Assembly (NCBI GenBank): GCA_033064195.1
Contig: JARBJD010000012.1
Coordinates: 186,001-250,000 of the forward strand
Direction: 5' to 3'
DNA from: Blattamonas nauphoetae
Taxonomy: Eukaryota; Preaxostyla; Oxymonadida
DNA: 64,000 nucleotides
The notes beneath the pieces were generated by a model that was not told the origin of the DNA, did not search any database, and saw only the letters and a program-made list of their open reading frames with translations. Position numbers and translations under genes: made by a program. Numbering within the stretch: position 1 is the stretch's first letter; every line of letters starts with the position of its first letter. Shown here in pieces: positions 22,345-35,029 of the stretch.

Positions 22345-23341
22345 TTAGTACCTTTCGACGTAAACACGTTTCTTGGAGAGCCTTTCCATGTCGTGTTCAA
22401 TCTCACCCATCTGCCGTTCGAGTGATTCTTTTTTTATACGGATGGAATCAATATCAATGTGAAGTCCGATTTTGTTGCATTCACTCCTTAGAGCGGCCCA
22501 TCGCTTCTTCAAACCAGATAACAATTCTGCTTTCTCTTCCTCGCTCATCAGTTCCGGTTCCCGAGATGCAACCATCTCAGTATATGCCTGGAACAGTGTA
22601 AATACATGTGAAGAATGATATAAAGTGAAACTCTTTGGGTCATGATATCTCGTTTGATCGTTTGTTCTTGTTGGATCTCCTCATTCACTCTATCCAAATA
22701 CTTTGGCCGTTCACCATATCCCTTCTTGTTTGTGTAGTGAATTTCTTTGTGTGGTGGTTTCTTGGCAGCTGTAGAAAAGAAATTCGCTCTGAGAAAGGAC
22801 AAGAATGTTTCAAACCAGTGTTGATGATTGTAATTGCGTTTGTTTGGATGAAGTTTTGGTTAGTTTGCAACCCATGAATTGGCTCCTATGAGTTCATGAG
22901 AAGAGATAGTAAATGGCATACTTCAACCCGAAGAGGGACTGGATCTTTCTTTGGCACTGGATCCTCATATCGGAACTCACGCGCTAAGATTGATTGTTAA
23001 AGATTGGAAATGATGATGTTAATCGGGCAAACTTTTGGGTAGGGTGCGATCTTTCACGCGTGTGAAGTTCTGGGGAGAGACTTCCACACGAGGAACGCCT
23101 GAGTGAATTTTGGGTATAAGGAGCAAAATTTGACGGAAATGAGAATGTAAAAGTGAATAAAACCCATTGTTCCATGGGGACGTTGTTTTTTCGTTTCAGT
23201 CATCGTTGGTTGATATTGAGAAAAATATCGGTCTTGAACAACAGGTGGAGCAGCTTCCTGTGGAATCAAATTCAGTACATTTTCACGATTGGGTCGTTGT
23301 TGACGAGGTTGACGCTGAACATAATCGTCGTCGAATAGCAT
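22345..23341 (-). CDS. ENKUR: Enkurin (axonemal, calmodulin-binding adaptor)
   Basis: Six exons on the minus strand: 23164-23341, 23033-23098, 22922-22983, 22872-22885, 22632-22788, 22345-22587 (introns 65, 49, 36, 83, 44 nt), 239 residues against ~256 in vertebrates. The spliced protein follows enkurin in order: N-terminal ENVLNLIPQEAAPP (like ECIYNLIP), VEVSPQNF, GYGERPKYLDRVNEEI (like YGVTPEYICKRNEEI), and the C-terminal enkurin domain EKAELLSGLKKRW...IEHDMERL. Enkurin is a known microtubule inner protein of flagellar doublets and binds calmodulin in animals. The fourth exon is only 14 nt, and without it the frame breaks. This is strong evidence that the organism builds motile flagella. 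Confidence 0.9.
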
Positions 23342-23576
23342 GGACTGTTATTTTTGCCCTTAACTTTACATGCTACGCGACCAACTCTACCAATTCTCAA
23401 TGACCTTTCCGCCAAGTTGAGAAATTTGAACAAAAATGCATCTGTATTCCGATAAATAGCGCTCACATCACATATTCAGATGAAACAAGAGAAGAAGCAC
23501 TCATTCATGAGAATGAGATATCTCCAGGAAAAAAGACGTTATAAAGCAAGAAATATTGTCTCACTCAAGAAGACAT

Positions 23577-24888
23577 TCACACTCTTCGTCTCGCAACTCT
23601 GGTTGTATCATTTTGTCGAAGGAGAGGATTCAAGTCATCGCCTGAATCGCTGCTGCTGTTTGTGTTGATTGATTGGCTTTCTTCATTCCTTTCTGGTGTG
23701 AGAGGGGGCCTGGCATTGATGACCCGTGTTTGTTTTGGCTTCGCTCGAGAGTTCGGTCGAACTTGCCACAAAACACGCTGCCTCTCTTCGTATGCTTGTT
23801 GTACGGCTTGATAACGTCGCTCAAACTCTCTTTCTTCTTCATCATATAGTTCTCTGTCCGTTCTTGGCTGTGAAGTCCTGTGGCTTTGTGAAGCCTGCTG
23901 GGTCATTGGCGTTCGACGCTGTTTTGCTCGAGCTCGAGCTCTCCGTCGTGTCGTCGCTAATGATTCAGAGGAATCACCTGAATCCGACGAACTGGAGAGA
24001 TCTTCCATAATTCGAGGGTCGAAGCGTCGATTTTGTGGAATCCCGAGTTCTCGATTCCGTTGTGCAATGCGTTCGCTTTTCTGAAGAGCCGCAACAATCC
24101 TGTCTCTGTCACTCATAGATTTTGCTTTCTTTGTCTCTGGATCTGCCCACATTTGACTACAAGATCGGAAAATATAAAGGCCGATTCCAACAATGAGAGC
24201 CGTGATGATCGTGACAAGGAGGAGGATTTTTCCGACTGTTTTGAAGGCCTGTACGGCTGGAGAAGGCCGTTTATACTGTCCTGGTTGAAGAGGAGGTTCT
24301 GGGCCAAGTAATTCTTGCGGCGGAAGATCGTATTTGGCATCAAAATCATCAACGTGGAACATCATTCCCAACTTTGAATCAAGAATCAAGTTTCGGTTTT
24401 CAATGAATACATCGATTGGACAATAAGCTGTCTCGATTTTGAGTCCATCCGGTTTCTCCGGATCGTAAGGGATTTTCTTCCTAGAACATTCAAACCACAT
24501 TGACTAAATAATGATGAAAGAACAACGAGAAACGCACAATATATGGAGGTCGTGTCAGCCATCCGACAGAATTGTTGACACCATCGATACCTGCTCCACC
24601 AATCACTTTGAACCTGAACCGGTCCTTGAACCACGGTCTCTGTGATTGAACATAGAAATTCAGTTTATACTTCTTGGAAGGTTCAGTTGAGTTACGAGGA
24701 GGCGGATCTACAGCGCATGCAAACACTTTCCGATTCCATACATCTTCACGCTGTTTTGAAGGATGACATCGAAAATCATAGTGACGTTGAAGAAAAGAAA
24801 TACAAAACAATACCTCAATCTTATGACAGTGAGGAAACGGTGTTGCATGGACTTCAGAAGCAAAATACCATAGTAACAGGCAGACCAT
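23577..24888 (-). CDS. Type I membrane protein with signal peptide, unknown function
   Basis: Three exons: 24814-24888, 24538-24750, 23577-24503 (introns 63 and 34 nt), 404 residues. The ATG at 24888 follows an in-frame TGA two codons upstream and opens a signal peptide (MVCLLLWYFASEVHA). The lumenal or extracellular part has several cysteines and tryptophans (KVFACAVDPPPRNS; SMWFECSRKKIPYDP; an N-glycosylation site NST). A membrane helix (ILLLVTIITALIVGIGLYIF) lies at about residue 225. The cytosolic tail is basic, Ser/Arg-rich and predicted to be helical, ending in ARRRV. I do not recognise the family. The start codon is 28 bp from that of the divergent LRR gene. Nothing visible gives a substrate or partner. 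Confidence 0.7.
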
Positions 24889-24916
24889 CGATCAGGTCCT
24901 CAAGGAATGTTTCGTC
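24889..24916. promoter_or_regulatory. 28-bp divergent intergenic spacer
   Basis: This gap separates the start codons of the minus-strand membrane protein and the plus-strand LRR gene. Both promoters and both 5' untranslated regions must fit here or overlap the opposite coding sequence. No TATA-like motif is visible. Confidence 0.5.
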
Positions 24917-27900
24917 ATGTCGGATAGAAGCAATCACAAACACAATTGTATCAAACCATCAGGATCGATTGTGTATGACCTTGATCCGCCGACATTATCC
25001 TCCTTGATCGAACATGCAAGGAGTAAAATCACGAAATATCCAGTTTACGTTTGTTTCCGCAATAAATGCTTCAAAGATAAAGAAACTCATTTTCTGATAT
25101 CAAAATTGAGTGGTCTTGGCACTGTCATTCCAGTTGATGTCATTAAGGAATTAGATATCGGGTTTGAACCCTTTTTTTCTTGTGATCATTCTTTCTCCAG
25201 TGACCAACAACTCACCACATTTCACATCAAAGATGTCAGTAAAGATGAACAAGGAACACGGGCCGGACTTCCAAAGCTTCGACGTCTCTGGCTCGACAAC
25301 AATCACCTCGCCACTGCTTATCTCGATGGTGCTCCGCTTCTGGAAGAAGTTTATTTCCAATTCAACAAGGTCTGTTGATGTCCACTCTTCTAATAGGTTT
25401 CTCTAGTTACGAACGATCCCAAATTTCCGAAATCTGAAAAAATTGACTCAGATCAATCTCTCAAACAATCTGTTGTCAGGATCGTTAGTTCCGCTTTTTC
25501 ATCTCCAGGAAACACTCACACACTTGGATATTTCTTTTAATCGATTCGATTGGGATCCTTCAGACCTTCAAAAAGAAATTGATGGATTGAATCTTTTCAA
25601 AGGCTTGATATTCTTCAAATACCATGACAATCCCTTCGTAAAATGTTATGACGAAAATCTTCTCCGCCATTATTTCATTCATGAACTATCAACCTGCCCT
25701 CTCAAAATGTTGAACGATAAAAAAGTCGATGCATCTCTTCGAAAAAAGAAACTGCCTTCTCCGCTCACATATACTCCAACAGATGACGATGATGCAGACG
25801 ATGAAGATATACAAGTCACAGCATCACCAACTAAACTCCTTGAAAACATCCAGGAAGGAGAAGAGGAGCCCCATCCAGAACCACTCCAGACCGACTCTCC
25901 TCCTCCAGAATCAGCAGAACAAATCGCTGAATTCCAACAAAATACTGAAAATCAGCAAGAGGCTGAAGAAGAAGGCCAACAGCAACCTAATGAGCAAGCA
26001 GATGATGACCATGAGTCTCTCTTCTCAATGAAATCACAAGAAACAATGATGACGGTCCAAACGGAACATACCATGCATACACAAGCCACTACTCAAACGA
26101 AAACAACCAAACAAACAACAACGACAACGAAAACAGAACAAACAACAACAACCAAACAAACAGGAACAACCAAACAAACAGGAACAACCAAACAGACGGC
26201 CATCACAAAACACACAACTGGAACGAAGACACCAGAGCAATCACCACATGGCACATACCTGTCTCCACTCCTAACGACAGCCGGTCCTCAACCAACAGCA
26301 GTTGTTCCGAAGAAGGCTCAATGCCCACCGCCTCCCGTCCTCCCAGCGCTGCCCAAGCCACAAAACACGACCATCAACTTCGAAGTTATCTTCCAACAGA
26401 TCTCACTCATCTCAGACGCTCTCCACGCACTCGATATCACGAGTCCTCATCAGATGTACGCGTATCTTTCGAACAAAGAAGACATTGAACTTGCTCAACT
26501 GATTGCCATCTATAACCCTGTCTTCACGCTCTTCCTCCACCTCTCCCCACTCATCCCTCCTGAGGACAAACAAGAACCTGTTGAGATCAAGTACGAGTCG
26601 TTCCCAAAGTTGAAAACCGGAGCAGGTTTCCACATTGACTTGAACGAGACGGTTGTTCTGCTCACACACACTCTCCTCATCCTCGTCCAATTCTCGCCGT
26701 ATCTCTATCGAAGCTCAACCTTATTTGCGAATGACACCGAGAACCTTCCCAATCAAAGTCCTGTCGCTTATCAGCGAATGTCAGTCGCGTTCACGTCCAT
26801 CCCTGTCATTATTCTTTCTTTGCTGTGTTTGATCGAACAGAACGGGTTTGGAGCAGAAGTGATGACAGCACTCGTCGCTGATCCTCTTTTCTCTTCCTCT
26901 TCCACGCCCATCTCAACTGTCCTTTATCACCAGCACGCAGTTCGCGTCAGAAATCGAAGTGTGGAGTTGGCGTCAGTATCAGCACAAGTTGCTCTTCCAA
27001 TGCAGCAACTCGCACATGTCCCAAAACTGTCGCGAACACAAGCTCAACTCGAATCGTATCTCCATTCACAAGCAGGTACGACCGACTATTGGAAGCAGGC
27101 CCACTACCTCAACGAAAAATCACTTTGGGGAATTGTTCTCGAAAGATGTGATGGGTACAAATCGATTACGTTCATCGACGAGACAAACGAGGCACAAGGA
27201 TTGCTCGATGTTGCTGTTGATCATCCAGATGTCACTCCCGAACAGCTCTCTCGTCGGAATCGACTTTCAGACCGACTCCTCCAAGATTATGCGATGGAAA
27301 GCCAAGATATTTCCACCGAAAAACCTGAAGACACACCAATCAAAGTCAGATGTACTGAAGATTACAACCGAATCATCAAAAATGCGTGGAAACTCGCTTG
27401 CGTCCTTTCACCGGAAGGAACACAGGGAATGATGAAACGGACAGGAGGCTCTCAATCGTCAAAAAAGCCGGAGACTCAGTCAGTCATCAGCATCAATGCC
27501 GAGAACTTCAACGCTGTGATGAGCCAGCTTGTTGACTCAGTGTATCGCTTCATGAAGATCTCGACAGAGCAAGCCCCATCAGACTCCATCAAAACTTCAC
27601 CCAAATACCCGCCTGTGTACATCTTCCCTTTGAAGGTGAGTCCATTCTTCATCTACAACCCAACTGCTGTTGAAGGAGATGTCACTCTTCCTCCGACTCA
27701 CTCAATCCGATTCTTGTTCCAACCTTTCTTTCTGAAGATGCTGTCGTTGTACATTTTTCAAGGATCGCACAAGGAAGCCTTCTCTCCAACGTCGTTCACT
27801 CTTCCCACTCATGCTGTGTCGGCACTTGGGATTCTTCATTCTCCGCACGAGCTTCTGCGGATCTTCTTCCCGCTTCTTCCGTTCTACCTCATCCCAACTT

Positions 27901-30900
27901 TCAAGAACTACACAGACTCTGCCTTCACAAGCGATATTCTGCACTCCTTCGACACATCGTCAGAGAAGGCTGACGTGATTGTGCAGGAAGTGATCAAATT
28001 GGAGAATGGTGAGACTAAACAACCGGTCTTTGAGGACATGGACAAGCTAGTCGTGGAAGAGATCGATCACACGAAACCTCTGCCAAATAAAGAACCGATC
28101 CCACAAGAGATTTCCGAGAGAATCGTCGCTGATTCCTTCAGGGTCGTCCAGTTGGATTCAGTCGCTAAAAACACTGCGATTCACTTTGTGAAGTTGGACA
28201 CGTCAGAAATGCTCCACACACTCTGCCTAATCCACGCCAGTATGACAGACGAAGACTTCCGAACGGACTTCATCACGTCCATTAAAGCCATCCCACCATC
28301 CAGGAAAGACAAGCGGAAACCCGACGATCCATTTGAGGACAAGGCTTCATCGCTGACAAAACCGAAAATGGTGGAAGACATTCAATATCCGTCCAGTGTC
28401 ACTAGTTCACTGGCTTTGTTCATCGTGCGGTGTGCACATATTGTTGTAGAGGCGATCGAGCTTGTCAAACGCTCCCGTCTCCCAGAAAATGACCCAAAGT
28501 ACCAAACCATTCAGGAGAACGAGGACAAATACTGCAAAACTCTCTACAAACAGGCGAGAGTACCCATCGCGGATCCTGTCTCGTTCATCCCGCACTACTC
28601 CATCATGCTTCTCATCGCGTCTTTCCTCTGTAAATACGAGTTCGTTGCCTGGAGATTTGAAGACAACTCCATCAGCGATTATCTGATGCTCATTCTTGAC
28701 GATATTCTCCTCAAAGAAACCGTCAAAATCCCACGAGCGACATGCCAAGCGCAAACACTTGTGTCTCCGACGAAGTTTGTTGCCAATCCACCAATCCCTG
28801 AAGACAGTGGAAGTGATTTCCAGCCTAAATCAGGACATGATATCCCTTTGTTCCTACTCGAACCAGCTTTCTGTGCTCTGAGCGAGGCCATCCTCCTCCT
28901 CCTGTATCAAGATGCTCAGACTCTCTCCAACTCGTTCAACTCGGAGGAACTGATCGCTCCGAAGCCATTACCTGATCCACAACATGGCCTCATCATCCCA
29001 TCAATCCACACAGATCCGGATCTTTCGGCCTTTTTTGTTGCTCCTCCCAAGCGTCGAATGAACCCAGTGACCAGAAAGAACATAAACTCGTTCAAACAGA
29101 CTGTTCTCTTCTCCACTATCTTCCAAAACAACCACCTCATGAACTTCCTCCTCACAATTGTCAACTTCCTCGTGAAGGACGTGGCCAAGGAGGACCGGTT
29201 GTATCGGCTCAAATTCCCTGTTGTTTTTGGACCATCACACAAACTCAAAGAGATCCAGTCATTCATGCCACTTCTCACCGTCTCCATCCTCTTCTCACGT
29301 CTCTTGCTGGAGATTTCTACTCGCTCTCGAGCTTTCCAAAACACTCTTTCGCTCCTCATTGAGTCAACAGGGATATTTTCATCTGTTTTCTCGTTCGCCA
29401 ACTCGCTTCTTTCTGTCGAGGATGATGCGTCAGCTTCGGAGGTGATGATGTCATCCAAACGGTCAGGATACAACCAACACATCGACACGATTGTTCAGCT
29501 ACCACATGGATCTCTCCTCTACACAACATTCCTCTCGTCAACTCTTCTCTTCGTGTCATCCCTTCTCGCATCCTGCCTCTACAAACCGGAACATCTCGCA
29601 ACTGTCATCACTGCGTCAACTCCATTCTTGTTCAAATCCATCCAATCACTACCAGCGATGTCATTCTCGACACCTTATCCATTCTTCTCTTTCACTGACT
29701 CGAGTGAAGACGAAGCGAAAAAGAGCCATGAATTGGCGTTCGATACACCGGATTCCAAGCAAATCGAACACGCATTTGCATCCATTGCCATCCCAGATGA
29801 AGTGACAGCCACTCTCTCCGTCAAAACACCAGAAAGAGCCATCGAGCCGCTTCAAAGTCTCCGCGGATACTTTGGTCCCCTTCTGACAGAGCTGTATATG
29901 TCGTTTCCTTCTCTCTCGTCGGGAGAGAACTTCTACGAGAACTGGCTTGGATATGTCAAACAGGCTGTGAACATTATGAATCTGTACAGCAGTCGGATCC
30001 CACCAACTCCAACCGATACCACTCAGTTTCTCCTCTCTCTCCCTTCGTCGCTTCTGCCGTCTGTCGCTTCTCACTTTGATGAGATGATTTCGATTGGAAT
30101 TCATCTCTTCTGTCGCTTCCCAACTCTTTCTTCTGTTCGCAAAACAGCAAAACTCACAGAGCAAACCGACGAGCCACAATTTCATGAAGAACATTCTCTA
30201 ACAATCACATCCATCCTTCCCTATGCTCTTCTGGCTCTGGAGATCAATACTCGACGCCAAAGCGACCGTCCGAACGAGTCTGACGTAACATGCCTCATCC
30301 CTCTTCGATACCTCCCATCAATCACGCTCTTCTTCAACAACGAGATGTCCGTTCCGACATTTGTTAATCGGCTTCTCGAAGCAAAACCAAGTCTTCACAC
30401 TCCGCAAAACCCACGGGTCTCCACATCTGCAACCACGTATCTAAACAGGATTGTCAGACTGAACAGTTCGGGGGCGAAGCAAGTGATGCGAATGTATCAA
30501 ACGATATTCACTCACATCTCGATCAACATCGCGTGGAATGGGTTCACAGGGTCAACTGAAGAATTGACTACTCTCTTCACGGGCGATCTTAATGCCACAT
30601 TCAAAGTGATGACGCTTCTTCCACCTTCCAGCTGGTTCACTTTCAACACGATCCTCCACATCTGCCGATTGGTCGACTCGTCGAAGCTGTCCTCGCTGTA
30701 CATGTCAGTCACGGAAGGATATCAAACACACATGATTTGGAGAAAACAACCCATCCTCCCCCCGATCCTCCTGAACGCGGGAAACACATCAGGTGTGAGC
30801 GAAGATTCCATCTTTCTGACGCGCGACAAGGCAGACAAAGCACCACCCGAGGTGCCACTCAACATCATCAAACTGATGATGGAAACACCAGGATTCGATA

Positions 30901-33900
30901 ACCTGCTGAAATATATTCTCGTTCGTATCCTTCCAGACGACGATACGCAGATCCTCCTCGCCCAGTTGGAACAGGAGAAGGTGAATCTGATCGAAAAGCC
31001 GGAAGATTCGCAAGTGACAGATGAGGAAGAGATGAGAGTTGTTCCGCTGTACGAAACCACCACTATCGCGCGGTTCAACGTCGAAATGAAGCAATCATCA
31101 GATTTCTTTGACAGCAGATTCCACCTCGCAGACGAGTATCGAGACGACATCGTCAGAGCCATCCGTCTGAGGCAGAGGATTGCCCAGGAACGGATTGACA
31201 AAGAAAAAGAGAAGGAGAAGATCAAACAACAAAAGGAGATTGATGCGCAACTTGCCGCTGCCACAGGAAATGCAATGCCAGGGTCTGTCGGGAAGGATGT
31301 CAAAATCAAGCTGTCTGTCACAAAGAAACAAGCGAAGGCAGTTGCAAAGAGCGAGTTTATGACAATCAAGGATATCTCAAAGAGGACCTGGCAATACGAG
31401 GAATGGGAATCAATTGTGTGCGAACAGGAATCGTTCACTTTCGAGTTTCTCCCGTGGAAAGGCATACAAACATTCGATTCATTCGATCCGAGCAAGTATG
31501 AAACGATGTCGATAACAAGACTGCAGACTCTTGGCCGGTCGACACTGAGCCGCTCAACGTCGTTCGGCTCTTTGGCTCAACCCGGTCTCACCATGTCTCC
31601 AGCACCATCCCCCTCCCCTCCCTCGTTTGCATTGGCCACTCCAACATCTTCTCCCATTCGTCCACTGAATTCCACAAATATGCGACCACCAGGATCTCTG
31701 ACACCTCCAAGCATCAGTGGAACTAACACCATCAAGTCACTCTCCAGAGTTCATTCTGTCCCTCGTCCGCAGACTGGGTTTGATATAGCTATGAAAAGTC
31801 CGAATCCGAAAGCTCAGCCAAGAGCGAACGTATCCTCGTCACAGAGTGTGGGTATTTTCCTTCCATTCTGTTCACCCCCAGTTGGTGACCAAGACTTGGA
31901 TATCACTCGCGCAGTCGAACTCGGTGAGTTGAAGGTTCCCACACTCCAACTCGAGCTTGCTCTTCGAACATTCCATGTCCTCCTTTGGACACCTTCTGAC
32001 CATCACAGCAAGATCAGAGAAATCCTCCGCGGGACTTCCTTCTTCTTCATTCTTTCTGAAGTCATCAAACAACACGATTGGGTTCCAGAATCTCATTCAA
32101 TCGGAGTTCGTGTTCTGACTCTTGTCACGGACTTGCTGATTCCGAGCAGACAGGAGCTGATCAAGCGAGAGGAGAACAAATGGAATGACTACGAACTGGG
32201 CTTTTGGAGAACAAAGCACGAGATGGTCGAAGAGAAGAAGAAACCAAGGCCATTCTTCCACGGAAGGAAAGGAAAAGATCAACCACAACCGACAAAAGTG
32301 GAGGAAGTGAAAGAGAGAGTCAAACCAGAATTTATGACAAACGACTTGAAGGAGGAGCTTTTCCGAATCTTCATGGTGAATGGGATGATCCAGCCGATAT
32401 TGGAGATCCTCTCCAATCGTCTCCTTGGCGTGCAAAGCATACGCACATTCGCCTCTCGCTCCAGTCGAGAATCAATCACTTACAGCTACCCTCGCTCCTT
32501 CACCTCATTTAACAAGATCAACAGATCTCATGAATTTGTGAGGGAGGAGAACGACCGTCTCTGTCTGACACCCATCCCAAAGAAAGTCATCCTCCCGTCA
32601 AAGCCGGGAAGTGTCTGGAATCTCCACCCAGAGTCCCTCGCTCCTGAGCAAGACGACAGATTCCCGTCTTCGTACCCGTTTGCATCATACTCCCCCAACG
32701 CAACCCCTCCCTTCTCTGGCACTGACAATATGTCGTTCTTCGACCAACAGCCCGACTTTGAAATGTCGTATGAAGATTCAGAGCTACTTTCCGCCATCTT
32801 TGCACTCGGGACAGCTCTGATCCTCGCCATCAAACGATCTCCATTTGTGCCAAATGAGGAAATCCCTATTCCATCGAAGAGCACATTCTCCAATCTCATC
32901 AAAGTCCTGCACAACCCTCACACAACAAAGATCAACCAAATCCGAGTTGCTCTCAAACACATCGTCCGATCAATCGTTTCGGGGATCTTCCCATTTTCAG
33001 CGATCCAACTCGCCATTTCCTTCATCTTCCACAAAGCAGCCCAAGTGTCCGATCCCTTCTACTCAGCCAACCGCACAAAGAGACAGGACTGCACAAGCTC
33101 CAAGCAGTACGACCATATCACTCTGACTGATGAGAGGAAGAACTGGACCCAACGGGAATATCTCTCTCGAGACATCTATACAGCCAACATGTTCATCGCG
33201 TCGTGGATGGAATTGTTCCCGGATCATTCATACCGTGTCATCAATTACATCCAAAACAGGCAATTCTCCCAACCAGTGATAATCCATCCCTCGTTCTTCA
33301 ATCAGCTCTTCCACTCTCTCTCGATGGAACAGTTGATCGCCCATCATCGCCGAATCGAAGAGAAAGAGATTTTGGAATACGAGGAACCGAAGAAGAAGGT
33401 CTCAGACTATCCTCTCTCGAAGAACATGCTCCTCTTGAGCGAACAATCAGGGGCAGACATCAACACCATCGCCAACCCGGCAACGTCTCCATTCCTTTCG
33501 TATTCACACGCCGAGTCGACGGTCTTTGGCTCGCTGTACAAAGGAGACAAGGCTACACGCTCAATCATCATTGCAACGACGAAGGGTATCTTGATATATG
33601 CTGTCAGTTTGTCGGACAATGACATGATGTATGAAAACAACTACCAAAAGATCATCATCTCACTCCATGGAAAGGGACGAGACGAATCAATTGCGGGTGG
33701 GAGCCAACAAAACACAGTTCGCATTTCGAGCACTTCATCACCAGACCTCAAAAGACTCTCAGCTACTTCGACAGTGACGCTTGAGAAGGAGATGAAACAG
33801 CAGTCGGAAGTGTATCAGTCATTGGGCAGCGAAATCGATCGTGATTTCAGAAGACAAGAGCCATCGCTAATTCCTGAGAACCCTGTCGAACTCTCGATGC

Positions 33901-34814
33901 CCACTGCAACTCTCCCATTCCTCAATTTGGTCACCCTGGAACGGTCGTGCTCGTCCATCATTCCTGCAAATGCTCCAACCAGTCGGGCGATTGGAGGCAT
34001 TCAAACATACGTATCAAATGCTTCGTATCTCATCCCAGAAAAATTCAATATTCATCTCGTGATTCTCTTCACTTCCCTTGTCGAAGTGACGTTCAGCAAC
34101 TCGTTCCAAGACATCCATTTCTTCTTCAAAAAGAAGGACAACACAATCAACAAGCTCCACTTCCACTCTGACGACGTCACTCAAATGATAAACCTGATCG
34201 GCTTCCTCTGGACGTTCTATCAAGATCGGACTCAAACTACTTTCAATATGACTAGGGACAACTCCATCCGCAACTGGCTGGGAGCGCACGAGGTCGCGAC
34301 AAAGAAGAGATCTGACGACAAGGATCAAATGCTGTTTGAGTGTATTTGCGGGAAGCAGACGGCCACGGGCTCGTTCGAGCAGAGGCTGATCTGCTTCAAT
34401 TATTCCAACTTCTATGAACTCTTCGTCCAGCCCGAGATGTGGGGAAGCCGTCACATCAACGAATATGCAAAACTGAACTTCATGTTCCCATTCTCTCTGA
34501 TGTGTCTGTATGAAAGGCAGATGCAGCAGGACAATTCAACCGAAGATCTTCTCAATCCATATTGCACGAAGCACGTATATCCTCTTCATTCCGTAAAAAA
34601 CACTGGACAGTTCTTCTCTGTGACTTTATCCTCCATCTCTCTCCCTGGCGATGTCCGGTGCAATCGCAATGGAACTTTTACGGCAAAAGGTTCGGTCAGG
34701 GCGACTGTCAACAGAATGGTCTTTGCATTCGCTTCATTTGAGTCCCAACACCATTTTGTATCGACTCTTCGATCAGTGCTTGAGGACCAATTAAACTACC
34801 CCCTCAATCTATAG
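24917..34814 (+). CDS. Giant leucine-rich-repeat protein, unknown function
   Basis: Three exons: 24917-25161, 25201-25369, 25407-34814 (introns 39 and 37 nt; the first is a multiple of three), 3273 residues. Residues ~100-215 form an LRR cap of the SDS22 type (LPKLRRLWLDNNHLA, LKKLTQINLSNNLLSG, LTHLDISFNRFD); the intron at 25370 falls between two repeats. Then come an acidic Glu/Gln-rich stretch, a Thr/Lys-rich repeat (26085-26225), and over 2500 residues that look alpha-helical, interrupted by Ser/Pro linkers. The C-terminal ~300 residues contain beta-rich, PH-like segments (IIATTKGILIYAV; VILFTSLVEVTF). LRR proteins of this kind act in axonemes or as signalling scaffolds, but I cannot assign a family; nischarin-like and BEACH-like architectures were considered without a clear match. 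Confidence 0.7.
26085..26225 (+). repeat. Thr/Lys/Gln low-complexity repeat in LRR protein
   Basis: A purine/C-rich stretch encodes repeated KQT and TTTK units. An 18-nt unit coding for KQTGTT occurs in near-identical tandem copies at about 26153-26205. It makes the opposite strand read as a cysteine-rich ORF, which is a shadow. Confidence 0.75.
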
Positions 34815-35029
34815 TGGTATCATCAATCATGCTTTCCATAGCCAGAAATCTACCTATACTTGTTTGTTTTGCTGAGGTTCATTCTGTTTCATAAGAGGTT
34901 ATTTCTTGGTTTGCTTCATTGTCTACAATGCATTAACTGCGCTTTGTGATGTAAGAATTGAAGTAATATCCTACAAAGGAAAAAAATAATTCGATCAAGT
35001 TTCAATAAATGGCAAATGAAATGTCTTTT

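Noticed and set aside
26034..26240. Cysteine-rich minus-strand ORF (68 residues) resembling a metal-binding or keratin-like peptide
   Set aside because: It is the antisense of the Thr/Lys/Gln repeat in the LRR protein.
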